Source: Streptococcus suis | Lineage (GTDB): Bacteria; Bacillota; Bacilli; Lactobacillales; Streptococcaceae | Direction: 5' to 3' | DNA length: 64,000 nt | Assembly: GCA_002831545.1 (NCBI GenBank) | Contig: CP025095.1 | Coordinates: 1,054,001 to 1,118,000 of the forward strand | The notes under the pieces: model-generated | Databases searched by the model: none | What the model was told of the DNA's origin: nothing | What the model saw: the letters and a program-made list of their open reading frames with translations, nothing else | Program-made: the position numbers and the translations under genes | Shown here: piece by piece, positions 28,835-38,850 of the stretch | How positions within the stretch are numbered: the stretch's first letter is position 1 | Layout: every line of letters begins with the position of its first letter

Positions 28835-29523
28835 AGTTTATTGACAATATAGTGGAAGAGTTCTTTTTCAATCTCACGTTTACCGTAGAGTAGTTCAGGA
28901 TGCCATTGAACCCCTAAAAATTTAGTTGGGTAGGCTGAATGAACTGCTTCAATAATCTGTTGATTATCTGATAGTGCAATGATTTCTAAGTCAGGTGCTA
29001 AGTCTTTGATAGCCTGACGGTGAAATGAGTTCACACTCGGATTGGACTCATATATGTCGTAAAGTGGACTATTTTGAGTCAGTTGAATCGTTTGACTGAC
29101 TTCTTGTCCGTCTATGTCTTGCCAATGTTCAGAAATTGATTGATGAAGGCTACCACCTTGAGCTACATTGTAGAGCTGTAGACCTCGGCAGATACCGAAG
29201 ATAGGTTTCTGATTTTCTTGGGCAGCCCTTATGAGGGCTAATTCAAACTCGTCACGCTTTGGTAGATAATTATCGCTGTCAATAGTCCTTTCTTCGTGAT
29301 AGTAACTTGGCTGGACATTTTGTCCTCCTGCTAGGATGAGTTTGTCAATAAGATGAATATAATATTTTGCCAAATCTGGCTCTGTAGCAGGAAGGATGAG
29401 TGGGAGCCCGCCAGCATCTTCAATAGCTTGTACGAGGCAAGTCTGGGTATAAGAAAGCAGGGGTTCTGTATGATCCCCTGTTTTATATTCATTTCCAGAA
29501 ATACCAATAACTGGTTTTTTCAT
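28831..29523 (-). CDS. Gamma-glutamyl-GABA hydrolase-like class I glutamine amidotransferase
   Basis: The protein has 230 residues and starts [10 protein letters not shown]. The nucleophile is in [13 protein letters not shown] (Cys about 112), and the His-Glu pair is in VQWHPELLY near the C-terminus. This is the peptidase C26 (PuuD-like) family, which hydrolyses gamma-glutamyl amide bonds. The true substrate in streptococci is not established. It lies 3 bases downstream of rex on the same strand and probably shares its transcript. Confidence 0.85.
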   Translation of the reverse strand: MKKPVIGISGNEYKTGDHTEPLLSYTQTCLVQAIEDAGGLPLILPATEPDLAKYYIHLIDKLILAGGQNVQPSYYHEERTIDSDNYLPKRDEFELALIRAAQENQKPIFGICRGLQLYNVAQGGSLHQSISEHWQDIDGQEVSQTIQLTQNSPLYDIYESNPSVNSFHRQAIKDLAPDLEIIALSDNQQIIEAVHSAYPTKFLGVQWHPELLYGKREIEKELFHYIVNKL

Positions 29524-29526
29524 TGC

Positions 29527-30165
29527 TTATCCTTTTCGCATAAAGTAGAGTAGTGTCTGTAATTCACTAGTCAAATCAACATACTGGACAACGACATCTT
29601 TTGGGACAGACAAGTTAACTGGTGAAAAGCTCAGAATTCCCTTGACACCAGCTTCAACAAGAATATCGGTCACTTCTTGTGCCTTGACGCTGGGTACCGT
29701 TAGAATGGCTGTCTGAGAGTTTGCTTCGCTGATACGTTCCTTGATTTCTGAGATTGCATGGATTGGGATATTTTCATCTGTCGTTCCAACAGCTGGATTA
29801 TCATCTGCTTCAAAAGCCATGACTATTTTCATTTTATTTCGTTCGTGGAAGCGATAGTGTAGCAAGGCCCGCCCCATATTCCCGACTCCAACAAGCATAA
29901 CATTGGTGATGGAGGTATCATTTAGAATATCCGCAAAGAAATCCATCAACTCTTTGACATTGTAGCCAAAGCCACGACGACCAAGCTCTCCAAAATAGGA
30001 AAAATCTCGGCGGACGGTAGCTGAATCGATTCCGATAGCTTCGGCAATTTCTTTTGAACTAGCTTTTTCAATATTTCCTGCATAGAAACGTTTAAAAATG
30101 CGATAATAGAGGGATAGACGTTTGGCAGTAGCGCGTGGAATATCAGATTTTTTATCGTTTTTCAC
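29527..30165 (-). CDS. rex: Redox-sensing transcriptional repressor Rex
   Basis: The protein has 212 residues: an N-terminal winged helix ([20 protein letters not shown] and [20 protein letters not shown]), a Rossmann NAD(H) domain with [17 protein letters not shown], and a C-terminal swapped helix ([18 protein letters not shown]). Rex senses the NADH/NAD ratio and represses fermentation genes such as alcohol dehydrogenases. Length and order are as in other streptococci. A weak half-site TTGTGAAAAAATCAACA lies upstream at about 30249. Confidence 0.93.
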   Translation of the reverse strand: MKNDKKSDIPRATAKRLSLYYRIFKRFYAGNIEKASSKEIAEAIGIDSATVRRDFSYFGELGRRGFGYNVKELMDFFADILNDTSITNVMLVGVGNMGRALLHYRFHERNKMKIVMAFEADDNPAVGTTDENIPIHAISEIKERISEANSQTAILTVPSVKAQEVTDILVEAGVKGILSFSPVNLSVPKDVVVQYVDLTSELQTLLYFMRKG

Positions 30166-30274
30166 TTTAGACTCCTTTATTTCGATAGAATACGCTTTAT
30201 CGATTATTTATATATTAAACAGTTCTTTATTCTATTCTAGTCCAAGTTTGTGAAAAAATCAACAGATTGATTTT

Positions 30275-30306
30275 AAAAAAAGATTAAACAGGAAACTGTC
30301 TAATCT
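30275..30306 (-). terminator. Terminator of the DUF1831/DUF4649 transcript
   Basis: On the minus strand GATTAGACAG-TTTC-CTGTTTAATC is followed by seven T. It overlaps the stop codon of the DUF4649 gene and separates that unit from rex. Confidence 0.8.
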
Positions 30307-30503
30307 AGTGTTTGTAAATAGCGATAGAGATCTCCGATTGTCCCTTTGTAATCCAGAGCTTGTCCGTCTTGTGTAATGCTGGTAACTGGATAATAGTCTG
30401 GGAGGGTTAAGCAACCGGCAAAAGCCAGAATGGCTGCATCCTTATTCTCAAATGTTTGGATACGTTCTTGCTTGTAAGCGTCAAGATAGTGAATTTCAAT
30501 CAT
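30300..30503 (-). CDS. DUF4649 family small protein
   Basis: This is a 67-residue soluble acidic protein beginning MIEIHYLDAYKQERIQTF. I recognise the conserved streptococcal gene order (rex, this gene, DUF1831 protein, cysteine desulfurase, prs). I chose ATG 30503, preceded by AGAGG at 7 bases, rather than the longer reading to 30536, which would overlap the neighbour by 32 bases. No function is known. Confidence 0.75.
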   Translation of the reverse strand: MIEIHYLDAYKQERIQTFENKDAAILAFAGCLTLPDYYPVTSITQDGQALDYKGTIGDLYRYLQTLD

Positions 30504-30504
30504 A

Positions 30505-30849
30505 CTAAGCCTCTTTTGTAAAGATGTCACGGTCAATCAAGCTATCCATGAGGAAATAGAATTTTTCTTGGATAACCTTGTTACTTTCTGGCTTAAAAAT
30601 GTTTACCAGATGAAGACCAGACTTGTCGGTAATATTAATTTTAAAACCAGTTAGGTCTTGGTTGATAATAATTTTCAAGAGGAATCCTTGGTTTGAATTT
30701 GGAATTTCTTCCAGAAGACGTGTAAGCTGATAGTGACCTGCTTTGGTTTGTTCAAAGGTGTTATCACGGAGTGTATATTTTTTGATAGCAGGGCTAATGT
30801 GATAAGTAAAATTACAATCTTTTAAGGTAACTGATTGTTGGAATGCCAT
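30505..30849 (-). CDS. DUF1831 family protein
   Basis: The protein has 114 residues (MAFQQSVTLKDCNFTYHISP). It is a small soluble protein found next to cysteine desulfurase genes in lactic acid bacteria, with no known function, possibly linked to sulfur handling by context only. ATG 30849 with TGGAGG six bases upstream is the start. Its first codon lies two bases from the desulfurase stop, so the two are translationally coupled. Confidence 0.8.
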   Translation of the reverse strand: MAFQQSVTLKDCNFTYHISPAIKKYTLRDNTFEQTKAGHYQLTRLLEEIPNSNQGFLLKIIINQDLTGFKINITDKSGLHLVNIFKPESNKVIQEKFYFLMDSLIDRDIFTKEA

Positions 30850-30850
30850 T

Positions 30851-31966
30851 TTAACCTCCAAGTATTTTCTTTAGTTCGATGATAAGAGTATCTATCTCTT
30901 CTTTTGTATTGATTTCAGATAGGCTGATACGAATGGATTCTTTCAGACGATGGGAGTCTTTTCCATACATAGCTTCTAAAACATGGCTATTTTGGACAAC
31001 ACCTGCCGTACATGCAGAACCGCTAGAAACAGCAATACCTGCCAAATCTAGTTGCATGAGTAGTTGTTCATTAAGTTTACCAGGAAAACCGATATTAAGG
31101 ACATGAGGGAGATGAGGTCCAGCCTGATTGAGATAATAATCTAAGCCAGATAATCCCTCAATAATATGTTGTCGCAGTTCACTGACATGCTTATGATGCG
31201 TATCTAAGGACTCATATTGTTCTGTTAGGGCAGTCGCCATAGCAGCAATAGCAGGGAGATTCTCAGTACCTGCTCGATGTTGCTGTTCCTGCTTTCCGCC
31301 GTGAATCAAGGAATCAAATTTATGAACTTTACTATATAGGAATCCCATCCCCTTTGGACCATGGAATTTATGGGCAGAGGCCGCGAGCAAGTCAATTCCG
31401 TAGTCAGAGGGAGAAATTGTAATTTTTCCAATTGCTTGGACAGCATCTACATGAAAGACGGCCTGATGATCGGCTAGGAGCTCTCCAATTTCCTTGATGG
31501 GAAGTAGCTGACCGGTCTCATTGTTAGCAAACATGACGCTGACTAAAATAGTATCTGGCCGAAGGGCATCCTGAATTTGTTGAGCGGTGATTACTTGGTT
31601 GACTGGTTGGATATAGGTTACCTCGAACCCAAACCGATCCTCTAGATACTGCATGGTATGGAGGACAGCATGGTGTTCGATAGCCGTAGTAATCAGGTGT
31701 TTTCCTTTGGATTGATGCGCAAGTGCATAGCCTTGAATAGCTAAAGTATCAGCTTCGGAGCCTCCAGATGTGAAAATAATTTGTTCGGGAGAGGCGGAGA
31801 GAATCTGAGCAATCTCTTGACGACTTTGTCTAAGACATTGATTGGCTTTCCGACCGCTTTGATGAATACTGGAGGGGTTTCCATAATTTTCTTGAGCCAC
31901 TTCCATCATCCGTTGGAGTGCAGTAGGAGATAGGGCAGTGGTTGCTGCATTATCTAAATAAATCAA
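30851..31966 (-). CDS. Cysteine desulfurase (NifS/IscS-like), TTG start
   Basis: This is a 371-residue PLP enzyme that takes sulfur from cysteine for thio-cofactors or tRNA thiolation. Landmarks are IYLDNAATTALSP at the start, TSGGSEADTLAIQ, HVDAVQAIGK, SAHKFHGPKGMGFLY with the PLP lysine (about 199), and the sulfur-carrying loop SSGSACTAGV (Cys about 323). The start is TTG 31966, six bases after AGGAG, which overlaps the prs stop. A longer frame to 32059 would run into prs. The neighbours suggest a prs-desulfurase-DUF1831-DUF4649 operon. Confidence 0.88.
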   Translation of the reverse strand: MIYLDNAATTALSPTALQRMMEVAQENYGNPSSIHQSGRKANQCLRQSRQEIAQILSASPEQIIFTSGGSEADTLAIQGYALAHQSKGKHLITTAIEHHAVLHTMQYLEDRFGFEVTYIQPVNQVITAQQIQDALRPDTILVSVMFANNETGQLLPIKEIGELLADHQAVFHVDAVQAIGKITISPSDYGIDLLAASAHKFHGPKGMGFLYSKVHKFDSLIHGGKQEQQHRAGTENLPAIAAMATALTEQYESLDTHHKHVSELRQHIIEGLSGLDYYLNQAGPHLPHVLNIGFPGKLNEQLLMQLDLAGIAVSSGSACTAGVVQNSHVLEAMYGKDSHRLKESIRISLSEINTKEEIDTLIIELKKILGG

Positions 31967-31976
31967 AGAGTTACTC

Positions 31977-32954
31977 CTAGTTTTCTTTTTCAGGACTAGT
32001 AAATTTGAAAAGTGGGCTGAGTGGCTGATGTTCTTGGATGCGGTGGATGGCATCTGCAATCAAGTCACTAGCTGTTAGGAAGGCGATATTTTTAGGATGC
32101 TGTTCTTTGCTTGCAACAGAATCGGTAACTAATATTTCTTTGATTGGTGTTTCATCTAAGAGTTGGGCTGCAGTTCCTGCAAAGAGACCATGGCTGGCAA
32201 CTGCATAAATTTCAGTAGCACCACCTTCTTGGACAATTTTTGAAGCTTGTGAGAAAGTGCGACCAGTATTGAGAATATCGTCCACCAAAATAGCTTTTTT
32301 ACCAGCAACATCACCGATAATATAGCCTTCAGAACGCTCAGAATCATCTTGAGCGTAGTCGATAATCGCAATCGGTGCATTTAGAAATTCAGCGATATTA
32401 CGCGCGCGTTTGATACCAGAATTTTTAGGACTCACAATGACGACATCTTCACCGCAGAGTCCTTTTTCCATGTAGTAGGCTGCAAAAAGTGGTTCTGTAA
32501 GGAGATTGTCTACTGGAATATCAAAGAAACCTTGAATTTGTGAAGCGTGCAAATCAAGAGTCAATACACGGTCGACACCAGCTTTAACCAGCATATTTGC
32601 AACTAATTTAGCTGTAATTGGTTCGCGTGGAGAAGCGGTACGGTCCTGACGAGCATAGCCGAAATAAGGGATGACAGCTGTAATGGTGTTGGCACTAGCA
32701 CGTTTACAAGCATCGATCATAATCAATAATTCCCACAAGTGATTATTAACCGGATAGCTTGTTGATTGGATAATGTAGACGTCTACGCCACGTACAGATT
32801 CTTCAATGTTAATTTGAATCTCACCATCAGAAAACTGGCGAGAAGACAGCTTTCCAAGAGGAATTCCAGCAGAATCAGCAATTTTTTCAGCAATATCACG
32901 GTTGCTATTGAGTGAGAATAATTTAATGTTATGTTCACCGAGTGGTTGTACCAT
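31977..32954 (-). CDS. prs: Ribose-phosphate pyrophosphokinase
   Basis: The protein has 325 residues and makes PRPP from ribose 5-phosphate and ATP. It shows [26 protein letters not shown], the [18 protein letters not shown] block and the PRPP-binding loop [14 protein letters not shown] 32954 follows AAGGAG at 10 bases. This is one of the prs copies usual in streptococci. Length matches the class I enzyme. Confidence 0.93.
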   Translation of the reverse strand: MVQPLGEHNIKLFSLNSNRDIAEKIADSAGIPLGKLSSRQFSDGEIQINIEESVRGVDVYIIQSTSYPVNNHLWELLIMIDACKRASANTITAVIPYFGYARQDRTASPREPITAKLVANMLVKAGVDRVLTLDLHASQIQGFFDIPVDNLLTEPLFAAYYMEKGLCGEDVVIVSPKNSGIKRARNIAEFLNAPIAIIDYAQDDSERSEGYIIGDVAGKKAILVDDILNTGRTFSQASKIVQEGGATEIYAVASHGLFAGTAAQLLDETPIKEILVTDSVASKEQHPKNIAFLTASDLIADAIHRIQEHQPLSPLFKFTSPEKEN

Positions 32955-33063
32955 TTTAAAGTAACTCCTTTTACACACTGAGCTTTTATGATGACATAAA
33001 AGTATTTTTACAATAGATAGTTCTATTCTATCAAAAAAATGAAAAATTTTCAGTAGTGAAACT

Positions 33064-33093
33064 AAAAAATCAACCTTATTTGGCTGATTTTTT
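33064..33093. terminator. Bidirectional terminator between CYTH gene and prs
   Basis: AAAAAATCA-ACC and GGC-TGATTTTTT form a stem with A- and T-runs on either side, so it can work on both strands. It lies four bases after the stop of the CYTH gene (minus strand). Confidence 0.75.
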
Positions 33094-33097
33094 ATAG

Positions 33098-33664
33098 TTA
33101 TTTTATGTGGGCAGCTGTTCGTGCAACCTTACTACTAGCATATTTGAATTGAATTGATTTCTTCTTAAGGAATTCATCGAAAAGAATTTTCCCTGCATCT
33201 GCATCGGTCACTTCGACTTCTAATTCGTAATCTTTTTGTCCCACATAATCATTTTCATCGAGGGCCATAAGACCTATAGATGTCTGTTTCTCATAGCGTT
33301 TTGTCGTAAGGCTTCCCCAGACAGCAAGTTTATCAAGTGGAATTTCGGTTGCAGAAATAATGTCAGAAATTTGTCCTGCAGGTAGTTGAAAATTTTCCAG
33401 TAAATGATGAGCAGTTTGGATGTCTAGAACTTGGTTATATTCTTGATTTCCGACTTCTTGTGGAATTTTTAATGTTAGTTCTGCTGAGTCTTCAAATGTA
33501 CGAATACGGAGTGAAAAGCGGTGATTCTTCATATCTAGGTCTGGGGTATCAATGTAGTGGTTTGTTTGAAGAATTGGGCTCACATCTGAAAAGTCAGTAA
33601 GCAGGCGTTTGTATTCGGATTTGGTCAGTAAGGTTTTATACTCAATTTCAAGGTGGTTTTTCAT
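33098..33664 (-). CDS. CYTH domain protein (triphosphate tunnel metalloenzyme fold)
   Basis: The protein has 188 residues. The N-terminal EIEYK is the EXEXK motif that defines the family, followed by [10 protein letters not shown] and ELTLKIPQ with basic residues lining the tunnel, and [13 protein letters not shown]. The enzymes bind or hydrolyse inorganic triphosphates or make thiamine triphosphate or cAMP in other organisms. In Firmicutes the gene sits beside relQ, here divergently with 86 bases between, hinting at a nucleotide-linked role. Confidence 0.85.
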   Translation of the reverse strand: MKNHLEIEYKTLLTKSEYKRLLTDFSDVSPILQTNHYIDTPDLDMKNHRFSLRIRTFEDSAELTLKIPQEVGNQEYNQVLDIQTAHHLLENFQLPAGQISDIISATEIPLDKLAVWGSLTTKRYEKQTSIGLMALDENDYVGQKDYELEVEVTDADAGKILFDEFLKKKSIQFKYASSKVARTAAHIK

Positions 33665-33750
33665 GCAGTAAACCCTTTCAATGTGTTATAATAGATTAGT
33701 CTTTGTGTTATTCTAATACAATTTAAAAGTTTTGACAAGAAAGGGGCCGT

Positions 33751-34422
33751 ATGGACTTTAACTGGGAAGAATTTTTAGACCCCTATATTCAGACAGTTGG
33801 TGAATTGAAAATCAAACTGCGGGGGATTCGCAAGCAGTATCGCAAGGCTAATCGGCATTCTCCAATTGAGTTTGTCACAGGACGGGTAAAACCGATTGAA
33901 TCCATTAAAGAAAAAATGGCCCTGCGACATATCAAATTGGAAAATCTTGCTCAAGATATGCAAGATATTGCCGGTCTTCGGATTATGGTTCAATTTGTGG
34001 ACGACATTGAAGAAGTATTAGCTATTTTGCGGAAACGCAAGGATATGCAAATTGTGCATGAACGGGATTATATCAATAATATGAAAGCCTCTGGTTACCG
34101 TTCATATCATGTGGTGATTGAGTATCCTGTGGATACTATAAATGGCAACGAGACGGTTCTGGCAGAAATCCAGATTCGAACCCTTTCCATGAATTTCTGG
34201 GCTACAATTGAACATTCTCTGAATTATAAATATAAGGGGAATTTTCCAGAAGAAATCAAGAAACGCTTGGAAGTTACAGCAAAAATTGCCTATGAATTAG
34301 ATGAGGAGATGCGAAAAATCCGCAACGACATTCAAGAAGCGCAGGCCTTATTTGATCCTGCCTATCGCAAACTGAATGACGGTGTGGGCAACAGTGATGA
34401 TACAGATGAAGAATACAGGTAG
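33751..34422 (+). CDS. relQ: Small alarmone synthetase RelQ (GTP pyrophosphokinase)
   Basis: The protein has 223 residues, synthetase domain only: [49 protein letters not shown], and the Mg/substrate motif [19 protein letters not shown]. It makes (p)ppGpp from ATP and GDP/GTP. No hydrolase domain or TGS is present, as expected. GAAAGGGG lies upstream of ATG 33751. Its 3' end overlaps the NAD kinase gene by 17 bases. Together with NAD kinase, the pseudouridine synthase and pta it forms a tight operon, as in pneumococci. Confidence 0.93.
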   Translation: MDFNWEEFLDPYIQTVGELKIKLRGIRKQYRKANRHSPIEFVTGRVKPIESIKEKMALRHIKLENLAQDMQDIAGLRIMVQFVDDIEEVLAILRKRKDMQIVHERDYINNMKASGYRSYHVVIEYPVDTINGNETVLAEIQIRTLSMNFWATIEHSLNYKYKGNFPEEIKKRLEVTAKIAYELDEEMRKIRNDIQEAQALFDPAYRKLNDGVGNSDDTDEEYR

Positions 34423-35224
34423 AAAAAAAATCGCTCTGCTCGCTAGTCGAAATCCTAAGAGTGAAGCGGTGTCCAAAGAATTATGGACAAAGTTAAAAGA
34501 AGCAAATTTTATTTTGACTCCTAAAAATCCAGATATTGTCATTTCTATCGGTGGAGATGGGATGCTTTTATCTGCTTTTCACAAATATGAAAAGTTGATT
34601 GATCGTGTACGTTTTGTAGGAATTCACACGGGTCATTTGGGGTTTTATACAGATTATCGCGATTTTGAAGTGGACAAGCTGATTGAAAATCTTAAGCTTG
34701 ATACAGGTGCTAGAGTATCGTATCCGATTTTAAATGTTAAGGTCAAGATGGCAGATGGTCGCATTGTCGAGGCGCGTGCCTTAAATGAGGCGACAGTAAA
34801 ACGTCTTTCTAAGACCATGGTCGCAGATATTATTATTAACAATGTGCCCTTCGAACGCTTTAGAGGGGATGGAATTTCGGTTTCAACGCCGACAGGCTCA
34901 ACAGCCTATAACAAGTCATTAGGTGGTGCTGTTTTACATCCAACAATCGAGGCATTGCAGATTGCAGAAGTGGCAAGTTTGAACAATCGTGTTTACCGCA
35001 CCTTAGGTTCATCCGTTGTTGTTCCTAAAAAAGACAAGATTGTGATTGAACCAAAGCATAGTGACCGTTACTCGATTGCGGTAGACAATAAGACTTTTGT
35101 CTATGATAGTATTGAAAGTATAGAGTATCAGATAGACAATAGTAAGATTCATTTTGTTGCAACACCGAGTCATACTAGTTTTTGGAATCGGGTTAAGGAC
35201 GCCTTTATCGGAGAGGTGGAGTAA
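34406..35224 (+). CDS. nadK: NAD kinase
   Basis: The protein has 272 residues and phosphorylates NAD to NADP. Motifs are [15 protein letters not shown] (GGDG, about 45-60), ALNEATV, and [20 protein letters not shown]. The start MKNTGRKK at ATG 34406 matches the usual streptococcal start. The longer frame from 34376 would add a stretch overlapping relQ. The stop codon overlaps the next ATG (ATGA-type junction at 35224). Confidence 0.93.
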   Translation: MKNTGRKKIALLASRNPKSEAVSKELWTKLKEANFILTPKNPDIVISIGGDGMLLSAFHKYEKLIDRVRFVGIHTGHLGFYTDYRDFEVDKLIENLKLDTGARVSYPILNVKVKMADGRIVEARALNEATVKRLSKTMVADIIINNVPFERFRGDGISVSTPTGSTAYNKSLGGAVLHPTIEALQIAEVASLNNRVYRTLGSSVVVPKKDKIVIEPKHSDRYSIAVDNKTFVYDSIESIEYQIDNSKIHFVATPSHTSFWNRVKDAFIGEVE

Positions 35225-36117
35225 TGCGGTTTGAATTCATAGCTGACCAGCATACGAAAATTAAAACGTTTTTGAAAAAACATGGTGTTTCAAAGGGCTT
35301 GTTGGCAAAAATCAAGTACACTGGTGGCAATATTTGGGTCAATGACATCGAGCGCAATGCAACTTACTTGCTAGATATTGGAGATAGGGTTACAATTGAC
35401 ATACCTGCTGAGGAGGATTTAACGGGAAGTTTGAAACCGATTTCCTTTCCGCTGGATATTGTCTATGAAGATGATCATTTTCTTGCTATTAACAAGCCTG
35501 TTGGTTATGCTTCTATTCCGTCAGCCCTGCATTCATCCACAATCGCTAATTTTGTGAAAGGCTACCTTGTGGAGCAAGATTACGAAAATAAGCAGGTCCA
35601 TATCGTAACGCGGTTGGATAGAGATACTTCGGGTGTTATGCTCTTTGCCAAACATGGCTATGCCCATGCACGACTTGATAAGCAGTTGCAGGCAAAGCTT
35701 ATTCATAAACGTTATTATGCTTTGGTGAAGGGGAATGGGCAGCTAGAAGAGACAGGGGATATTATTGCCCCTATCGGTCGTCTAGAAGACAGCATCATTA
35801 CCCGTTGTGTGACAAAGAATGGAAAATATGCTCATACTTCCTATCGTGTTGTGCAATCGTGGGGAGATATTCATTTAGTAGATATTCAACTACATACTGG
35901 ACGGACTCATCAGATTCGTGTTCATTTTTCTCACATTGGATTTCCATTGTTAGGAGATGATATGTATGGTGGAAGTTTGGAATGTGGGATAGAACGTCAA
36001 GCCTTGCATTGTCATAATTTGGCCTTCGACAATCCTTTTTCAGCCGAAAGGATTGATTTGGAAGCACCGCTTCCTGAGGATTTTCAGGCTGTCATCAATC
36101 AGTTAATAAGTAAATAA
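35224..36117 (+). CDS. RluA/RluD family rRNA pseudouridine synthase
   Basis: The protein has 297 residues. An N-terminal S4-like segment (KKHGVSKGLLAKIKYTGGNIWVNDIE) precedes the catalytic domain with VTRLDRDTSGVMLFAKHGYAH (catalytic Asp about 141) and HTGRTHQIRVHFSHIGFPLLGD. It isomerises uridines in rRNA. The gene overlaps the NAD kinase stop by one base and is followed by pta after 17 bases. Confidence 0.88.
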   Translation: MRFEFIADQHTKIKTFLKKHGVSKGLLAKIKYTGGNIWVNDIERNATYLLDIGDRVTIDIPAEEDLTGSLKPISFPLDIVYEDDHFLAINKPVGYASIPSALHSSTIANFVKGYLVEQDYENKQVHIVTRLDRDTSGVMLFAKHGYAHARLDKQLQAKLIHKRYYALVKGNGQLEETGDIIAPIGRLEDSIITRCVTKNGKYAHTSYRVVQSWGDIHLVDIQLHTGRTHQIRVHFSHIGFPLLGDDMYGGSLECGIERQALHCHNLAFDNPFSAERIDLEAPLPEDFQAVINQLISK

Positions 36118-36134
36118 ATTTAAGGAGTTTGTTC

Positions 36135-37109
36135 ATGAAAATTTTTGAGCAATTAGCTACAAAGCTAGAGGGTAAAAAAGTACGTATCGTATTGCCAGAA
36201 GGTGAAGAACCACGTATCTTGCAGGCGACAAAACGTTTGGTAAATGAGTCGGATGTAGTACCCGTCTTGCTTGGAAACCCAGATCGTATTAAGATTTACC
36301 TTGACATTGAAGGGATTACAGAAGGTTTTGAAATTATTGACCCAGCTCATTATGATAGATATGATGAGATGGTAGCTGCTTTGGTAGAGCGCCGTAAAGG
36401 TAAGGTATCAGAAGAGCAGGCACATGAGTTGTTGAAAGATGTTAACTACTTTGGTGTTATGTTGGTATATATGGGCGTAGTAGAAGGTATGGTATCTGGT
36501 GCGATTCATTCAACCGCTTCAACAGTTCGTCCAGCTCTTCAAATCATTAAAACAGAGCCAGGTGTATCGAAAACATCAGGTGCCTTCTTGATGGTAAAAG
36601 GTGAAGAGCGTTATATTTTTGGTGACTGTGCTATCAACATTGATCCAGATGCTCAAACCCTGGCAGAAATCGCGATCAACTCAGCACGTACTGCTAAAAT
36701 GTTTGGTATTGATCCAAAAGTTGCAATGCTCAGCTATTCAACAAAAGGCTCTGGTGCTGGTCCTAAAGTAGATAAGGTTGTTGAAGCTACAAAAATTGCT
36801 CAAAAATTGCGTCCGGAGTTGGATTTGGATGGTGAATTGCAATTTGATGCTGCCTTTGTTCCTACCACAGGTAAATTAAAAGCCCCAGGTTCGAGTGTTG
36901 CTGGTCAAGCGACTGTATTTATTTTCCCAGGTATCTCAGCTGGTAATATTGGTTATAAAATTGCCGAACGTATGGGAGGATTTGCAGCGGTAGGTCCTGT
37001 TTTACAAGGTTTGAATCAGCCTGTAAACGACTTGTCTCGTGGTTGTAACCCTGATGATGTTTACAACTTGACCTTGATTACTGCGGTTCAGGCTTTGGAG
37101 CACCGTTAA
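36135..37109 (+). CDS. pta: Phosphate acetyltransferase
   Basis: The protein has 324 residues and interconverts acetyl-CoA and acetyl phosphate in the acetate branch of fermentation. It has VLPEGEEPRIL at the start, SAIHSTASTVRPALQI, GSGAGPKVDKV and PGISAGNIGYKIAERMGG near the active site. ATG 36135 follows AAGGAG at 7 bases, preferred over TTG 36129. It is the short form without regulatory DRTGG domains, normal in Firmicutes. Confidence 0.93.
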   Translation: MKIFEQLATKLEGKKVRIVLPEGEEPRILQATKRLVNESDVVPVLLGNPDRIKIYLDIEGITEGFEIIDPAHYDRYDEMVAALVERRKGKVSEEQAHELLKDVNYFGVMLVYMGVVEGMVSGAIHSTASTVRPALQIIKTEPGVSKTSGAFLMVKGEERYIFGDCAINIDPDAQTLAEIAINSARTAKMFGIDPKVAMLSYSTKGSGAGPKVDKVVEATKIAQKLRPELDLDGELQFDAAFVPTTGKLKAPGSSVAGQATVFIFPGISAGNIGYKIAERMGGFAAVGPVLQGLNQPVNDLSRGCNPDDVYNLTLITAVQALEHR

Positions 37110-37110
37110 T

Positions 37111-38850
37111 ATGAAATTTTTATCACGATATTTTAAGGACTATATTAAGGAATCCATATTAGGTCCAGTTTTTAAACTATTGGAAGCTTGTTTTGAGCTT
37201 TTGGTACCATTAATTATCGCCTATATCGTTGATACAATTATTCCAAATGGCAGCCAGGGAAACCTGGTTGCTATGCTTTTTTTACTGGTTGGTCTAGCAT
37301 GTATTGGAATTATTGTTTCACTAATAGCGCAATATTATTCAGCTAAAGCAGCGGTTGGTGTGACTAAAGAGCTGACGAATGACTTGTATCAGAAGGTTCT
37401 TTCCCTTCCCAAGTCTAGCCGAGATATTCTTTCCTCATCCAGTTTGCTGACACGATTGACCAGTGACACTTTACAAATTCAAACGGGTATTAATACTTTT
37501 CTTCGTTTGTTTTTACGTGCTCCAATTGTCGTATTTGGTTCGCTCATCATGGCATTCTATATTAGCCCAAGTCTATCTGCCTATTTTCTAGGAATGATTA
37601 TCCTATTGATTTTTATAGTGACAGTCATTTCTGTTATGACCAGCCGTATTTATCAATCGATGCGAAAAGAATTAGATGGTTTGGTGGGGCAGGTACGTGA
37701 GACAGTGACTGGTTGGCGAGTGATTCGTGCATTTGGACAAAGAGAGCGAGAAATTAAGGCTTTTCAAGGCATAAATCAGATTTATAAGAAGCAACAGTTG
37801 CAGGCTGGTTTTTGGTCTAGTCTTTTATCACCATTAACATTTTTAGTGGTCAATGGCACCTTGCTCATTCTCATCTGGCAGGGAAATATAGCGATTTCAC
37901 ACAAATTGTTGGAACAGGGGATGTTGGTCGCTCTTATCAACTATCTTCTTCAAATTTTAGTCGAATTGGTCAAGATGATTATGGTCGTATCTACTCTCAA
38001 CCAGACCTATATTTCAGCGCAACGTATTCAAGAGGTTTTTGATCAAACATCTGAGGATGTAGAGTCTAGTTTGCCAAAAGTGGTTAGTGAGGATAAGGAA
38101 ATCATCTTTTCTGTGCGTCATCTTTCCTTTTCTTATCCAAAATCTGCTGAGGAGTCCCTGTCTGACATTGCTTTTGACTTACGTAAGGGACAGTTTATGG
38201 GAATTATCGGGGGAACTGGGTCAGGTAAGTCCACCCTAGTAGATTTATTGCAGGCACTCTATTCAGTGCCAACAAATCAGCTCTCTCTCTTCATTGATGG
38301 AAAAAGTCCTAAGAATTTAAAAGAGTGGCGGCAGCAAATTGCCGTCGTTCCGCAACAGGCTCAACTTTTTGCTGGAACTATACGTTCTAATTTATCTTTA
38401 GGATTGGAAGAAATATCTGATAGTGACCTATGGTCTGCATTAGAAATTGCACAGGCTAAATCTTTCATAGAGGATAAAGGTGGTTTGGATAGCCCTGTCG
38501 AAGCCTTTGGGAAGAATTTTTCTGGTGGACAGCGTCAACGTTTGACCATTGCACGCGCTGTTTTACAGAAAGCACCGATTTTAATCTTAGATGATGCAAC
38601 ATCTGCTCTGGATTATTTGACGGAGAGTCGATTATTAGCTGCTATTCGCCAGGAATTACCAGGTCAGAACTTAATCATGGTGTCACAAAGAACCAATAGT
38701 TTACGGACAGCTGATCAGATTTTAGTCTTGGAACAAGGGCGTCAAGTTGGACTTGGTCGCCATGAGGACTTGCTGAGAAGCTCTGCTATTTATCAAGAAA
38801 TTCACCAGTCGCAACAACAAGGAGAGGAGGATAGCTATGAGACAAGCTAG
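37111..38850 (+). CDS. Heterodimeric ABC exporter, subunit with degenerate ATPase site
   Basis: The protein has 579 residues: six membrane helices (about 15-310), then an ATPase domain with Walker A GGTGSGKSTL, the signature FSGGQRQR and Walker B LILDDATSALD. The residue after Walker B is Asp, not the catalytic Glu, as in the LmrC/BmrC-type partner of heterodimeric drug exporters. The paired gene overlaps by 14 bases and has the normal Glu. Exported compound unknown. It starts one base after the pta stop. Confidence 0.88.
   Translation: MKFLSRYFKDYIKESILGPVFKLLEACFELLVPLIIAYIVDTIIPNGSQGNLVAMLFLLVGLACIGIIVSLIAQYYSAKAAVGVTKELTNDLYQKVLSLPKSSRDILSSSSLLTRLTSDTLQIQTGINTFLRLFLRAPIVVFGSLIMAFYISPSLSAYFLGMIILLIFIVTVISVMTSRIYQSMRKELDGLVGQVRETVTGWRVIRAFGQREREIKAFQGINQIYKKQQLQAGFWSSLLSPLTFLVVNGTLLILIWQGNIAISHKLLEQGMLVALINYLLQILVELVKMIMVVSTLNQTYISAQRIQEVFDQTSEDVESSLPKVVSEDKEIIFSVRHLSFSYPKSAEESLSDIAFDLRKGQFMGIIGGTGSGKSTLVDLLQALYSVPTNQLSLFIDGKSPKNLKEWRQQIAVVPQQAQLFAGTIRSNLSLGLEEISDSDLWSALEIAQAKSFIEDKGGLDSPVEAFGKNFSGGQRQRLTIARAVLQKAPILILDDATSALDYLTESRLLAAIRQELPGQNLIMVSQRTNSLRTADQILVLEQGRQVGLGRHEDLLRSSAIYQEIHQSQQQGEEDSYETS

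Noticed and set aside
33687..33692. TATAAT before relQ as a mapped promoter
   Set aside because: A -10-like box is present, but I found no convincing -35 at the proper distance, so it was not listed as a feature.
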